From Alphaproteobacteria bacterium (GTDB lineage Bacteria; Pseudomonadota; Alphaproteobacteria; Micropepsales; Micropepsaceae): a DNA stretch of 39,245 nucleotides. Position numbers and translations under genes: made by a program. The stretch is taken from contig PLJH01000006.1 in the NCBI GenBank assembly GCA_003139615.1, positions 1 to 39,245 on the forward strand, read 5' to 3'. The notes under the pieces are model-generated. The model did no database searches. It was not told where the DNA came from and saw only the letters and a list, made by a program, of their open reading frames with translations. Shown here in pieces: positions 25,241 to 33,632 of the stretch. How positions within the stretch are numbered: the stretch's first letter is position 1; every line of letters begins with the position of its first letter.

Positions 25241-25924
25241 ATGGGACGTAACCTCGGGGTCGGCGCAGTTGCGCTTTCGGCGGTAATGGTGGCAGGCGGA
25301 GCGCTGGCAATGCCGCCTTCGAAATGTGCGAAGCCGGTAGAAGTCACGGCCATCCAGGCGGCCGCGATACAGCAGGAGCTCATGGTGGCTGCGCTGACTT
25401 GCAACGAGATCGCGAACTTCAACGCATTTCAGACCGGCTACAGTTCCGAATTGCGGGCGTCCGACGCGATCCTTGAGAGGATGTTCAAGCGTCTTTTGGG
25501 CCCGAGCCGTGGCGAAGCCGAATACCACGCGTTCAAAACGCGTCTCGCCAACAACTCGTCCATGCGCAGCATCCAGCACAATCCGGACTATTGCCGCGAG
25601 GCGAGCCAGGTTTTTGCGGCCGCACTGGGTCCGCAAAAGCCGACGCTGGCAAATTTCGTCTCCGGCATTCCTGTGAACGATCCGAGCCCGGTCGATTCCT
25701 GCGAGATCAAGGTCGCGGTGGGTCTTGTCGGCGCCAAGGTTGCGCCAAATGTGGTCCCGAAGCCGAATCCGTTGCGGCTGGCAAATTTGACGTATCCCGG
25801 CGGACCGGCTCAACCCGACAACAGCGGCAGGGTGTTCCCCAACGTTCCCGTGCAGGGCGCTCCGCCGCTGACGTTCCCGGACAATCCGGCGCCTCCGCCC
25901 GCATCAACTCCGCCCGGTAACTGA
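25241..25924 (+). CDS. Exported cysteine-containing hypothetical protein
   Basis: The 227-residue protein has a signal sequence (LGVGAVALSAVMVAGGALA). The helical mature domain has four cysteines placed as pairs (SKCAKPVEV, ALTCNEIANF, DYCREASQVF, DSCEIKVAVG), probably disulfide bonded. A low-complexity C-terminal tail is rich in proline and asparagine (GGPAQPDNSGRVFPNVP, NPAPPPASTPPGN). ATG 25241 with AGAAGG upstream is chosen over the longer frame. No function is recognised. It ends at a shared terminator with the convergent OmpA-like gene. Confidence 0.68.
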   Translation: MGRNLGVGAVALSAVMVAGGALAMPPSKCAKPVEVTAIQAAAIQQELMVAALTCNEIANFNAFQTGYSSELRASDAILERMFKRLLGPSRGEAEYHAFKTRLANNSSMRSIQHNPDYCREASQVFAAALGPQKPTLANFVSGIPVNDPSPVDSCEIKVAVGLVGAKVAPNVVPKPNPLRLANLTYPGGPAQPDNSGRVFPNVPVQGAPPLTFPDNPAPPPASTPPGN

Positions 25925-26018
25925 AATTCCGCGTTGGGATTGAGAATTTCGCCAGTCCGGCCAAAAGCCGGATGGGGCGGGATTGTTTGCCTTGCGGGCC
26001 GGCGTCTCATCGCCAAAG

Positions 26019-26047
26019 AAAAAGGGCGGACCGAGGTCCGCCCTTTT
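26019..26047. terminator. Bidirectional terminator
   Basis: AAAAGGGCGGACC (26020-26032) and GGTCCGCCCTTTT (26035-26047) form a stem whose A and T flanks make it an intrinsic terminator on both strands, between two convergent genes. Confidence 0.9.
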
Positions 26048-26069
26048 CCGACGTTTCTGAGAACCTGGA

Positions 26070-27152
26070 TCAGCCACCCAGATCGATGACGGCGCGCCGG
26101 TTCTGCGGCTCGCGGACACCGGGTCCGGTCGGCACGAGCGGGTCGTGGAAGCTCTTGCCTTCGATGGAGATCGTGGAGCCGTCCATGCCTTCGCGCGTCA
26201 TTTCATCCTTGACGGATTCTGCGCGACGGACAGAGAGGCCCTGGTTGTAGCTGTCCGAACCGACCGTGTCGGTGTGGCCAGTGACTTCCACCTTCACGAA
26301 GCCGTTCGCCTTGGCGACCTTCACAGCTTCCTGCACGACCGAGAGAGCTTCAGCTGTCAGGTTCGATTTGTTGAAGTCGAAGAAGACGATGAAGGTCTTG
26401 ACCGGCGGCGGCGGGGGAGGCGGCGGCGGGGGCGGAGGAGGCGGCGGTGGCGGGGGAGGCGGCGGCGGAGCCGATTCCAGATACCAACGCAAACCGACCA
26501 GCACGGCCTGATCGCGCGTGTCGATCACGCGCATGGCCGCCGGGCAGAACGCGATCCGGCAACCGCCGTTCACGTCCGTCGGATAATCTTTGTTGAGCGA
26601 CAACGAGCGATAACGCCAATCCAGCGTGATATCGAGATTGTGCATCAACGAGTAGGCAAGACCTACGTCGCCCTGCCACATGAAACCCTGACGGGTACCG
26701 TCGACGAGATCGAATGCGGGCGGCGGAGCGTTGTGGATATCGGTTTCGTTTCTGCCGATGCCTGCGCCGGCGCCGAACGAGAACGTCCACTTATCCGACA
26801 GCGCGTAGTCGTAGAACAGGTTGGCCATCGCCGACAAAGTCTCGGTGTGACCGGAAAAATTGTAATTGCCGACTGCCAGCGTATTGACGTTGTGGTCGTC
26901 CCACGCGATCTCGCCTTCGAAGCGAACGTGGTTGTGGAATTTGTAGCCGAATGTGCCCGCAACCAGCGCCGCATTCTCGGTCTGGAATTGGTACTTTTCC
27001 GGCGTCGGGGTCAATTCCTTGACGTGCATGTCGCCAGCCCAATCCGGGCCGGCTGCAATACCAAGATACCAACCAGTCGCATCACTTGCCGACGCGGGGC
27101 CCGACAAGGCCAGCGCCGCTACGCCCGCAAGGGCGATCATCCTAATTTTCAT
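26070..27152 (-). CDS. OmpA-family outer-membrane protein with poly-proline linker
   Basis: The 360-residue protein has a signal peptide (KIRMIALAGVAALALSGPASA). An N-terminal eight-strand-type barrel (TGWYLGIAAGPDW, NHVRFEGEIAWDDHNV, WTFSFGAGAGIGR, LDITLDWRYRSLSL) is followed by 22 consecutive prolines at residues 229-250 and then an OmpA C domain. That domain carries the peptidoglycan-binding motif (VEVTGHTDTVGSDSYNQGLS, RRAESVKDEM) and ends REPQNRRAVIDLGG. The barrel sits in the outer membrane and the C domain grips the cell wall. GAGGGTAAAG before ATG 27152 sets the start. No partner gene is adjacent. Confidence 0.93.
   Translation of the reverse strand: MKIRMIALAGVAALALSGPASASDATGWYLGIAAGPDWAGDMHVKELTPTPEKYQFQTENAALVAGTFGYKFHNHVRFEGEIAWDDHNVNTLAVGNYNFSGHTETLSAMANLFYDYALSDKWTFSFGAGAGIGRNETDIHNAPPPAFDLVDGTRQGFMWQGDVGLAYSLMHNLDITLDWRYRSLSLNKDYPTDVNGGCRIAFCPAAMRVIDTRDQAVLVGLRWYLESAPPPPPPPPPPPPPPPPPPPPPPVKTFIVFFDFNKSNLTAEALSVVQEAVKVAKANGFVKVEVTGHTDTVGSDSYNQGLSVRRAESVKDEMTREGMDGSTISIEGKSFHDPLVPTGPGVREPQNRRAVIDLGG
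26403..26468 (-). repeat. Proline-codon repeat encoding a 22-Pro linker
   Basis: Twenty-two consecutive CCN codons occur between barrel and OmpA C domain. The third bases are mixed (CCG, CCC, CCT, CCA), so the tract is not a simple trinucleotide microsatellite, although length changes by slippage or recombination are still plausible. Confidence 0.9.
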
Positions 27153-27308
27153 CTTTACCCTCGTTTGAAGTACCGACGGGCAGGGACCCCCCCACCAAGA
27201 CGTCCGGGATACCAAACCTCTGTACGGCTATTGTGAAGGATACGGGCCTGAATTGTCTATTGCCGGGTCGTACACAAACCGTGCAGCATCTGGATTCCCT
27301 GCAGCCTG

Positions 27309-28013
27309 TTACCGGTCTGCAACATCTGTTAACGCAAAGGCTTCCGCCTCAACTTTGGAACACTTCCAAAGAAAGGCGTAGCGCGCCGGCGAGACCCAAA
27401 GCGCTGCGCCATCAGCCGAATTTCCTGCCGTTTGGCGTTCGACGCCATGAAGGATCTCAACCCTCGGCTCCACGTGGAAAAGGGACAGCCATCCGCGCAG
27501 GCACGATGCGCCGACTCTCCCCAAACCCGTTAAATCCCCGAAATCGACCACATGGATGCTGCCGGTTTTTGATAAAGCGCTGCCGGCCGCGACCAGCGCG
27601 CGGCGCCAGTCCGGGATCATCGAGAGACTGTAGGAGAAAGCCGCTCTGTCGAAGGGGCGTTCTTCGCCAAACAGCGCGGGACTGAGGTTTTCCGCATAGC
27701 CGTGAACCAGGCGGACGCGATCGCTCAGGCCGGCGCGCGCCAGGGATTCGGCAGCGCTTTTGAGCATTTCCTGGGAGGCATCGAGGCCGAACAGTTCGGC
27801 GTCGGGATAGAGCCGCGCGATTCGCACCAGATTGCGGGCTGTGCCACATCCGACTTCAACCAGCCGCTCGCCGGGCTTCAAAGCGAGTTCGCGGATCAAC
27901 CTGTCGCGCCCGAAAAGATAATATTTTCTAGTTAAATCATAGACATAGCGTTGCCGCCGATAGACCAGATCCATCAGCGCAGCATGATCTTTCGCCGGCA
28001 GTTCGCGCGACAT
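27309..28013 (-). CDS. btaB: DGTS lipid N-methyltransferase BtaB
   Basis: BtaB methylates diacylglyceryl-homoserine three times with SAM to give the betaine lipid DGTS. The 234-residue protein is a class I methyltransferase: RQRYVYDLTRKYYLFGRDRL opens it, motif I is LVEVGCGTARNLVRIARLYP, and ELFGLDASQEML is the acidic post-I motif. FHVEPRVEILHGVERQ lies near the end. Length is normal. It follows btaA by six bases in the conserved btaAB order, which is why it is named btaB and not a generic methyltransferase. In other alphaproteobacteria the pair is induced by phosphate starvation. Confidence 0.88.
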   Translation of the reverse strand: MSRELPAKDHAALMDLVYRRQRYVYDLTRKYYLFGRDRLIRELALKPGERLVEVGCGTARNLVRIARLYPDAELFGLDASQEMLKSAAESLARAGLSDRVRLVHGYAENLSPALFGEERPFDRAAFSYSLSMIPDWRRALVAAGSALSKTGSIHVVDFGDLTGLGRVGASCLRGWLSLFHVEPRVEILHGVERQTAGNSADGAALWVSPARYAFLWKCSKVEAEAFALTDVADR

Positions 28014-28019
28014 CGAGGC

Positions 28020-29243
28020 TCAGGATAGCAGGCGGCGGCAATAGACGTGGAAGCCGCCGTAAATCGAAGACCTGTCGTGGGAATGGAAGGTCCGGCTTTC
28101 CGCCTCGAGATATTGCCACGGGGCCAAGAGATCGGGCGCCAGTTTCCGCGGCAAAGGCGAATCCGGACCGGCCGTCCGGAAGATGACGCGTGCGTCCCTC
28201 GTATCCGCCGTGCGGTCGATTTCACGCCAGAGCGCTGCCAGCACGTCCGGCGTCATCCAGTCCTGTGCGTCCAGGAGAACGTAGCGATGCAGCGATTGGG
28301 GCGGCTGCGATTTGAGGAAGTCGGTGAGCGAGGCGTGATGGACCTCAACCCTATCGGTCCGTGTACGGATGATATTGTAGACGTCCTCGCGCAGATAAGC
28401 CGGCACCGCTTCGCGATGTTCGACATCGTAGGTGCGGGCAAAAGCCTGCCAGGCGAAATAATTGCCGCTCATGGGGAAGTCGCAGGCGAGCCGCTCGACT
28501 CTCTGGCGCAGGATGGCGGCCGGATTGCCGTGGGAGGCCGCCACCAGTTCGTCATACTGCGCGGGCGGAATGCCGAGCGCGTAAAGCGACACGGGCGAGC
28601 GGGACAGGAACTGGATCGATTTGTAATCGAACAGGGGCGCGATTGTCCGGTCGAACAAGACGCGTTGCTCGGCCGGCGTGCGTGCGTTCACGATCCGGTC
28701 GAGCTTCTTGCCGTGCAGGCGCGCCACCGTATGCAGGATTCCGATGAAGCGGCCCAAGAGGCTGTAGCGATAGAGGTTGCGCGAAAACATGTTGATGCGC
28801 CGGCCGTGCAACGGAATGTGCTTCTGCCAATATTTCCGCGTTTCGGGATCGAGTTTCGGGCGCAGATATTCGTCGAACGCGGCGCCGTTGGCCTTGTCGT
28901 TGGCCGTGCCGAAGAAGCGGAAGAAATCTTCGTGCGTCGGAAGATAAGTGAGCGCCGCCAATTTGAGGCGCGTCAGCGCGACATGGTTGGGATTGAGATC
29001 GACGGCGATGATCTGCTTCGGATCGGCAGCGAGATAATTGAGGATGTTGCAGCCCGCCGACGCGATCGTGATCAGCCGGTGATGCGGCTTGAGGGCGAGT
29101 GCTTCAAGATCGACATCGGGGTCTTCCCAGATCTGGTTGTAGACGAAGCCCTTGAACATCAATGTGAAGAGGCGTTCCAGCGCACCCCTTTTTGTTGTCG
29201 CGGGCTTGGTGTGCGCGGCGCGTTCCAGGAGCGTATGGGGCAT
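28020..29243 (-). CDS. btaA: S-adenosylmethionine:diacylglycerol 3-amino-3-carboxypropyl transferase BtaA
   Basis: BtaA transfers the aminocarboxypropyl group of SAM to diacylglycerol, the first step of DGTS synthesis. The 407-residue protein (DUF3419 family) shows the diagnostic VYNQIWEDPDVDLEAL, the SAM-pocket ITIASAGCNILNYLAADPKQIIAVDLNP split across residues ~57-83, SGNYFAWQAF and LLDAQDWMTPDVLAALW. The opening ~25 residues vary and the ATG at 29243 lacks a strong ribosome site, so the start is uncertain. The region to tesB is divergent; no clear Pho box was found in it. Confidence 0.93.
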   Translation of the reverse strand: MPHTLLERAAHTKPATTKRGALERLFTLMFKGFVYNQIWEDPDVDLEALALKPHHRLITIASAGCNILNYLAADPKQIIAVDLNPNHVALTRLKLAALTYLPTHEDFFRFFGTANDKANGAAFDEYLRPKLDPETRKYWQKHIPLHGRRINMFSRNLYRYSLLGRFIGILHTVARLHGKKLDRIVNARTPAEQRVLFDRTIAPLFDYKSIQFLSRSPVSLYALGIPPAQYDELVAASHGNPAAILRQRVERLACDFPMSGNYFAWQAFARTYDVEHREAVPAYLREDVYNIIRTRTDRVEVHHASLTDFLKSQPPQSLHRYVLLDAQDWMTPDVLAALWREIDRTADTRDARVIFRTAGPDSPLPRKLAPDLLAPWQYLEAESRTFHSHDRSSIYGGFHVYCRRLLS

Positions 29244-29384
29244 CGGGCTTGGGGGCTCGTCCGAATAAGGGTTGCCGGGATGCGTCTATCTAGGCCGTGT
29301 TTGTGTCCAAGCAAAGGCTTTGCCGGAAGGGAACCGGCCGGAACCCGCTTGCGAAATATGCCAAGCCTCGACTATTGGAAGCCT

Positions 29385-30266
29385 ATGGCCGATGTCGAAC
29401 CGCAAGATGAACGATCGCCCGTCGAGCAACTGATCCAGCTGCTCGATCTCCAGCCGATCGAAGTCAACATTTTCCTCGGAACCAGCCCGAAGGACCGTTC
29501 GCAGCGCGTTTTCGGCGGACAGGTGCTGGGACAGGCGCTTGTTGCGGCCCACCGCACCGTCGAAGGCCGGTTTTGTCATTCGCTGCACGCCTATTTCCTG
29601 TTGCCCGGCGATCCGAAAGTTCCCATTCTGTACGAAGTGGATCGCAGCCGCGACGGCCAGAGTTTCAGCTCGCGTCGCGTGGTGGCTATTCAGCATGGCC
29701 GCCCTATCTTTCACATGTCAGTTTCTTTTCAGATTGATGAACCCGGGCTCGAGCATCAGATCGACGCGCCGTCCGTGCCGCGGCCCGAAACGCTGCCGAG
29801 CGAAGACGATTTCCGGCGCCAGATCGTCGACAAGATTCCGATCGAATATCGCGATCATTTCACGCGCCGGCGCCCGATCGAACTCCGGCCCGTCGACAGG
29901 GTCGACATATTCGGCGGCGAGAAGCGTCCGCCGCACCAGGCCGTGTGGGTGCGCGCGACGGGGAAGCTGCCCGACGACGTCGCCCTGCATCAATGCGTGC
30001 TTGCTTACGCCTCCGACATGACGTTGCTCGATACGTCGCTGTTGCCGCACGGTATCGGCTGGTTTTCGAACAAGGTTCAGATGGCAAGCATCGACCATGC
30101 GATGTGGTTCCACCGCCCGTTTCGCGCCGATCAGTGGCTGCTCTATGTGCAGGATAGTCCCAGCGCGTCGGGCGCGCGCGGCTTCAATCGCGGGCTTATC
30201 TATGCGGACGACGGACGTCTCGTCGCTTCGGTCGCGCAAGAAGGTCTGATGCGGGTTAGAAATTAG
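29385..30266 (+). CDS. tesB: Acyl-CoA thioesterase II (TesB family)
   Basis: TesB hydrolyses medium- and long-chain acyl-CoA to free acid. The 293-residue double hot-dog protein contains QRVFGGQVLGQALVAAHRTV, FHMSVSFQ and, in the second half, CVLAYASDMTLLDTSLLPHG with the catalytic aspartate and threonine, then SVAQEGLMR with the glutamine. This triad is the thioesterase II signature. ATG 29385 gives the family-typical start MADVEPQDERSPVEQL; ATG 29358 would add nine residues. It is divergent from btaA. The much longer open frame upstream on this strand is a shadow of btaA. Confidence 0.92.
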   Translation: MADVEPQDERSPVEQLIQLLDLQPIEVNIFLGTSPKDRSQRVFGGQVLGQALVAAHRTVEGRFCHSLHAYFLLPGDPKVPILYEVDRSRDGQSFSSRRVVAIQHGRPIFHMSVSFQIDEPGLEHQIDAPSVPRPETLPSEDDFRRQIVDKIPIEYRDHFTRRRPIELRPVDRVDIFGGEKRPPHQAVWVRATGKLPDDVALHQCVLAYASDMTLLDTSLLPHGIGWFSNKVQMASIDHAMWFHRPFRADQWLLYVQDSPSASGARGFNRGLIYADDGRLVASVAQEGLMRVRN

Positions 30267-30324
30267 ACGCAAACCCTCGACAGCGGCCGCGCCTGTCCAC
30301 GTACCGCCAAGTCGTTCGGCGCAG

Positions 30325-30810
30325 CTATTGGGTGGGCGAGTTGGAAGCAGCGCCGATGGCGGCTGCCGCAGTGGCCATGCTCTCGTGCGTCGATTGCGAG
30401 CTGTGCGTGGTTCCGAAGTAAGTCGGGTCGTCGCCCGGCACCGGTTGTGTTTCGCAGTGCAGGGATGTGCAGGTGAAATTGTACTGAGTTGCCCCGCGGT
30501 TCAGAGTCACCATCCCGACGCGACGGCCGAAGACCGTGATTTGATCGTTGGAAATGACTTTACCGTCCGCGCCCATCGCAATGATATTCGTTGCGCCCAT
30601 GGTTTTGCCCAGCAGAAACGCGTGCTTGGAATCGATGAGCGTCGCGTCCGCGTAAATCGGATTGCCGATATAGACGGACGAAACGGGCTTCTTGAACGTC
30701 ACAATCCGCACTTCGTCCATCGGCACCGAGAATGTGCCGGCGATGGCAGGTGCAAGACCGGCGATCGACGAAATCGCGGCGAATACGGCTAAGGTCACAG
30801 CGCGGCGCAT
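30325..30810 (-). CDS. Exported orphan protein with CpaC/secretin N-terminal-type domain
   Basis: The 161-residue protein has a signal peptide (RRAVTLAVFAAISSIAGLAP). Its single domain resembles the pilus-assembly N-terminal domain found at the start of CpaC: VRIVTFKKPVSSVYIGNPIYADATLIDSKH, then FLLGKTMGATNIIAMGADG. The same layout is seen in the cpaC of this window (VSNPAIVDAVVRTPRRVFLL, GVKTGQANAFFFDAAG). No secretin channel follows; the tail has two cysteines (FTCTSLHCETQ) and is low complexity. ATG 30810 starts the signal peptide. It lies 4.5 kb from the Tad locus in the same area, so a role in pilus assembly is plausible. Confidence 0.78.
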   Translation of the reverse strand: MRRAVTLAVFAAISSIAGLAPAIAGTFSVPMDEVRIVTFKKPVSSVYIGNPIYADATLIDSKHAFLLGKTMGATNIIAMGADGKVISNDQITVFGRRVGMVTLNRGATQYNFTCTSLHCETQPVPGDDPTYFGTTHSSQSTHESMATAAAAIGAASNSPTQ

Positions 30811-31112
30811 GGGCAATTCCGTTTGCAAGATGCTGCGGACAAATCTAAACGCGGCGTTGTAAAGGAATGTTTAAGCTCCGTGGTCGCCGGCACGGCGAAG
30901 TTGTACACTTGACCGCTTCGACGGCGACTATGTTCAGAGACTGTTTACCATCTTTGAACAGGTGTCGATCCATCCGGATATATTCGCTCAGCGCCGGGTG
31001 ACTGCGGCAAATCTTGACGGTTCGTCTCGCATGTCTGCGTCGGTGCGAAAGGGATTCTCGCAGCGCGGACTGTTTACAGCGCGTCAAGGAAGAGCAACTA
31101 AGAATTCGCGCG
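30811..31112. other. Divergent intergenic region with a degenerate CtrA-like box
   Basis: About 300 bases lie between the orphan CpaC-N-like gene and the GT87-like gene. At 30860-30874 the minus strand reads TTAA-N7-TTTA, one mismatch from TTAA-N7-TTAA. No convincing protein frame or RNA gene was seen. Confidence 0.4.
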
Positions 31113-32321
31113 ATGCTCGCACTGCCGATCCTGCGTCGGGTCGAACCCGACAAGCTCATCCTCGCCGCGACGCTGGGGCTTTCACTCGGCTACGCGGGCC
31201 TCTTCGCGGTCACCTTCATGTCGCATATCTGGATTTTGGATCCGCACGGCCATCCGGTCGTGACGGACTTCGCGGCATTCTGGACGGCCGGCCGCCAGGC
31301 GCTCAACGGCACGCCGGCCGCGGCCTACGATTTTCATCGGGAGCACGCAGCCGAGATTGCAACGATCGGTCATCCGTTCGCGCGTACGCTCGGATGGTCG
31401 TATCCGCCCGTGTTTCTGTTCGTTGCGGCGATGCTGGCAAGCCTGCCTTATACGGCAGCGTTCTTGATCTGGGTTACGACGACGCTTGCAGCGTATGCGT
31501 CCGTTACTGCCGCGATCGCCGGGCGGTCGCTTGCATTTCTTGCGGCCTGCGCTGCGCCCTGGGCTCTCATGGCGCTCATACCCGGTCAGAACGGCTTTTT
31601 GACCGCAGCTCTTGTCGGCGCGGCCCTGCTGTTCCTCGAAAAACGTCCGGCGCTTGCGGGCATCTTCCTGGGCCTTCTCAGCTACAAGCCGCAATTCGGT
31701 ATTCTATTTCCGCTCGTGCTGGCGTTTGCGGGATATTGGCGGACATTTGCCTGGGCCGGCGCAAGCGCGCTTTTCCTGAATGTCCTTGCAGGATCGGTGT
31801 TCGGATTTGAAACATGGGCCGCGTTTTTCCATGCGCTCTCCGGCACCGCGCAGAGCCATCTCGTCCTGTCGGGCATAGGGTGGAACAAGCTGCAGAGCGT
31901 CTATGGCCTGCTGCGCTCCGTGGGCGCTTCGAGCAATATCGCGTGGGTTGCGCAGGCACTGTTCAGCGCGTCGACAGCGGCGGCGCTGGTCGCATATTGG
32001 CGCGGCAATGCGCCGTTCGCCCTCAAGGCGGCGGCGCTTGCGTGCGCGATCCCGCTCGTCACGCCATATGTGTTTGTCTACGATCTTCCGGTTCTTGCGA
32101 TCGCTTGCGCGTTCCTGTTCAAGCATCGCAGTTTCGATCGCACCGAGTTTTGGCTCCTGGCCGCGACGGCGCCTTGCGTGTTCGCATTTCTCTGGGTGCC
32201 CATTCCGAGCGCTCTCTTTGCGAGCCTGGCTTTGGCCGCGGTTGTCGTGAAGCGTGCGCTTTCCGAAGGCATCGCCGTCCCGCAATTCTTCAGGACGATG
32301 CCGCAATATTTTCCGCGCTAG
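31113..32321 (+). CDS. GT87/DUF2029-like membrane glycosyltransferase (copy 1)
   Basis: The 402-residue polytopic protein has about ten membrane segments. The GT87-like features include a periplasmic acidic segment after helix 1 (HPVVTDFAAFWTAGRQAL), GWSYPPVFLFVAAMLASLPY, IPGQNGFLTAALVGAALLFL and LGLLSYKPQFGILFPLVLAF. In related mannosyltransferases the acidic loop residue is catalytic and the donor is a polyprenyl-linked sugar. It is clearly paralogous to the gene at 33633-34877 along its whole length. ATG 31113 starts just before helix 1, with no strong ribosome site close by; the frame extends further upstream. The substrate is unknown. Confidence 0.82.
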   Translation: MLALPILRRVEPDKLILAATLGLSLGYAGLFAVTFMSHIWILDPHGHPVVTDFAAFWTAGRQALNGTPAAAYDFHREHAAEIATIGHPFARTLGWSYPPVFLFVAAMLASLPYTAAFLIWVTTTLAAYASVTAAIAGRSLAFLAACAAPWALMALIPGQNGFLTAALVGAALLFLEKRPALAGIFLGLLSYKPQFGILFPLVLAFAGYWRTFAWAGASALFLNVLAGSVFGFETWAAFFHALSGTAQSHLVLSGIGWNKLQSVYGLLRSVGASSNIAWVAQALFSASTAAALVAYWRGNAPFALKAAALACAIPLVTPYVFVYDLPVLAIACAFLFKHRSFDRTEFWLLAATAPCVFAFLWVPIPSALFASLALAAVVVKRALSEGIAVPQFFRTMPQYFPR

Positions 32322-32591
32322 TGGAAGTGGAAATGCGGTGATGGGGCGCATCGGCTGTCGCGCGCATGACGGTGGGAAAGGTTTGCTCAGCCTGCTCGCC
32401 ACCGGGCAGAAGATTGCGTGGCTGGAACCGATGCCGTCGAACGTGTCATCCGGCAAAGTTGAACTCTACCGCGTGCTGCGCAGCCGATTTCCTCAGACCG
32501 GGAACTGTGCGGCGAAGCCACAAGCCGCACATTAACAAAACCTTTAGGACGGCGGCTCCATAGTCGCCGCCAAACAGGCTTTGGGTCCGTG
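32322..32591. other. Intergenic region with CtrA-like box and leader hairpin
   Basis: No gene is supported here. TTAA-CAAAACC-TTTA occurs at 32532-32546, one mismatch from a CtrA box, and GGCGGC/GCCGCC (32551-32556 and 32566-32571) could form a hairpin about 20 bp before the next start codon. Confidence 0.4.
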
Positions 32592-33620
32592 ATGGCGTTT
32601 ATTTCCGATCGCGTGGGGTCCGCCGCGCCCGTGTGGCTGCGGGGACGCGAATTCGACTGTGCATTGATCTTTGGACTGACCGCGCTTGCGCTGTGCGCCG
32701 GTGCGGTCGTCGCGATCGCGCCCGCATCGCTTGGGCTGATTTTGATCGCGGACAATTGGGTGCTGGGGATGCCGCATCTGATGTCGACATTCGCACGCAT
32801 CGCGCCGGACCGCGCAAGCCTGAAGAAGCATCGCTTCCTGGTGTTCGGTCTGCCTGTTGTCGTGCTCGCCGTGACCGCTTCGCTTGCGATCGGGATCGGC
32901 GTCGCCCTCGTCGCCACGATCTATTTCTATTGGCAGTGGTACCATACGATGCGCCAGAGTTGGGGCGTGGCGCAGCTCTATCGCCGCAAGGCCGGCGGCG
33001 CGGTGCGGGAAAATCCTGTTTTCGCCGAAGCGCTGTTCGCGCTCGTGCCGCTTTGGGGTCTGCTGCACCGGCTGACCACGGCGCCCACGCATTTTCTATA
33101 TCCGAACCTTCCTATCGTCGTGCCGCACGTGCCGATCGCGCTTGCCAATGGCGTGGGCGCTTTGGCATGCACGGGATTGGCGTGGTGGGCATTCTGCCGC
33201 GTGCGTGAGGCGATCGACGGTGAACTTTCGCTGACCTACACGCTGTTCTCGGCCAGCCATTATCTGATCTTCATCGTCGGCTACATTCTGATGGACGACA
33301 TTTCGGGCGGCTGGGTCGTCACCAATATCTGGCATACCGGTCAATATCTGATGCTGGTGTGGATGTTCAACGAGAACGTCGCGGCCGGGAGCGAGGGTTG
33401 GTTCTGGTCGCTGACGCGCGGCAACCGCGCGCCGCTTTATTTCGGAGCGTGTCTGGTTGCAGCGTTCGCGATCTACGTTCCGATCGGCGGTTCGGTGCTT
33501 TGGGGCCCCAGCGGCATCGTGATTGCGCTCATTGCGACCCAGACCCTGAACTTCAACCATTTCATCACGGACGCCGTCATCTGGCGCGCGAAGCGCAAGC
33601 CGGTCGGCGCGCCGATCTGA
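32592..33620 (+). CDS. Polytopic membrane protein with conserved-looking histidine motifs
   Basis: The 342-residue protein has about eight membrane segments. Striking intramembrane or interfacial motifs are MPHLMSTFARIAPD, IYFYWQWYHTMRQSWGVAQL, VTNIWHTGQYLMLVW and TLNFNHFITDAVIW. The repeated H/W/Y clusters at helix ends suggest metal or heme binding, or a desaturase-like active site, but the spacing does not match desaturase H boxes and I do not recognise the family. It sits between two GT87-like paralogs and points at one of them. ATG 32592 is used; GTG 32589 is directly upstream. Confidence 0.7.
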   Translation: MAFISDRVGSAAPVWLRGREFDCALIFGLTALALCAGAVVAIAPASLGLILIADNWVLGMPHLMSTFARIAPDRASLKKHRFLVFGLPVVVLAVTASLAIGIGVALVATIYFYWQWYHTMRQSWGVAQLYRRKAGGAVRENPVFAEALFALVPLWGLLHRLTTAPTHFLYPNLPIVVPHVPIALANGVGALACTGLAWWAFCRVREAIDGELSLTYTLFSASHYLIFIVGYILMDDISGGWVVTNIWHTGQYLMLVWMFNENVAAGSEGWFWSLTRGNRAPLYFGACLVAAFAIYVPIGGSVLWGPSGIVIALIATQTLNFNHFITDAVIWRAKRKPVGAPI

Positions 33621-33632
33621 CGGGTCAATCGA

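Noticed and set aside
28047..29357. Plus-strand extension of the tesB frame across btaA
   Set aside because: It is antisense to BtaA motifs; the TesB family begins near 29385.
29244..29357. Pho box between btaA and tesB
   Set aside because: No pair of CTGTCAT-like heptamers at 11-base spacing was found on either strand.
31014..31112. Upstream extension of GT87 copy 1
   Set aside because: It is Arg/Cys-rich and lacks the family pattern, and the first membrane helix follows ATG 31113.
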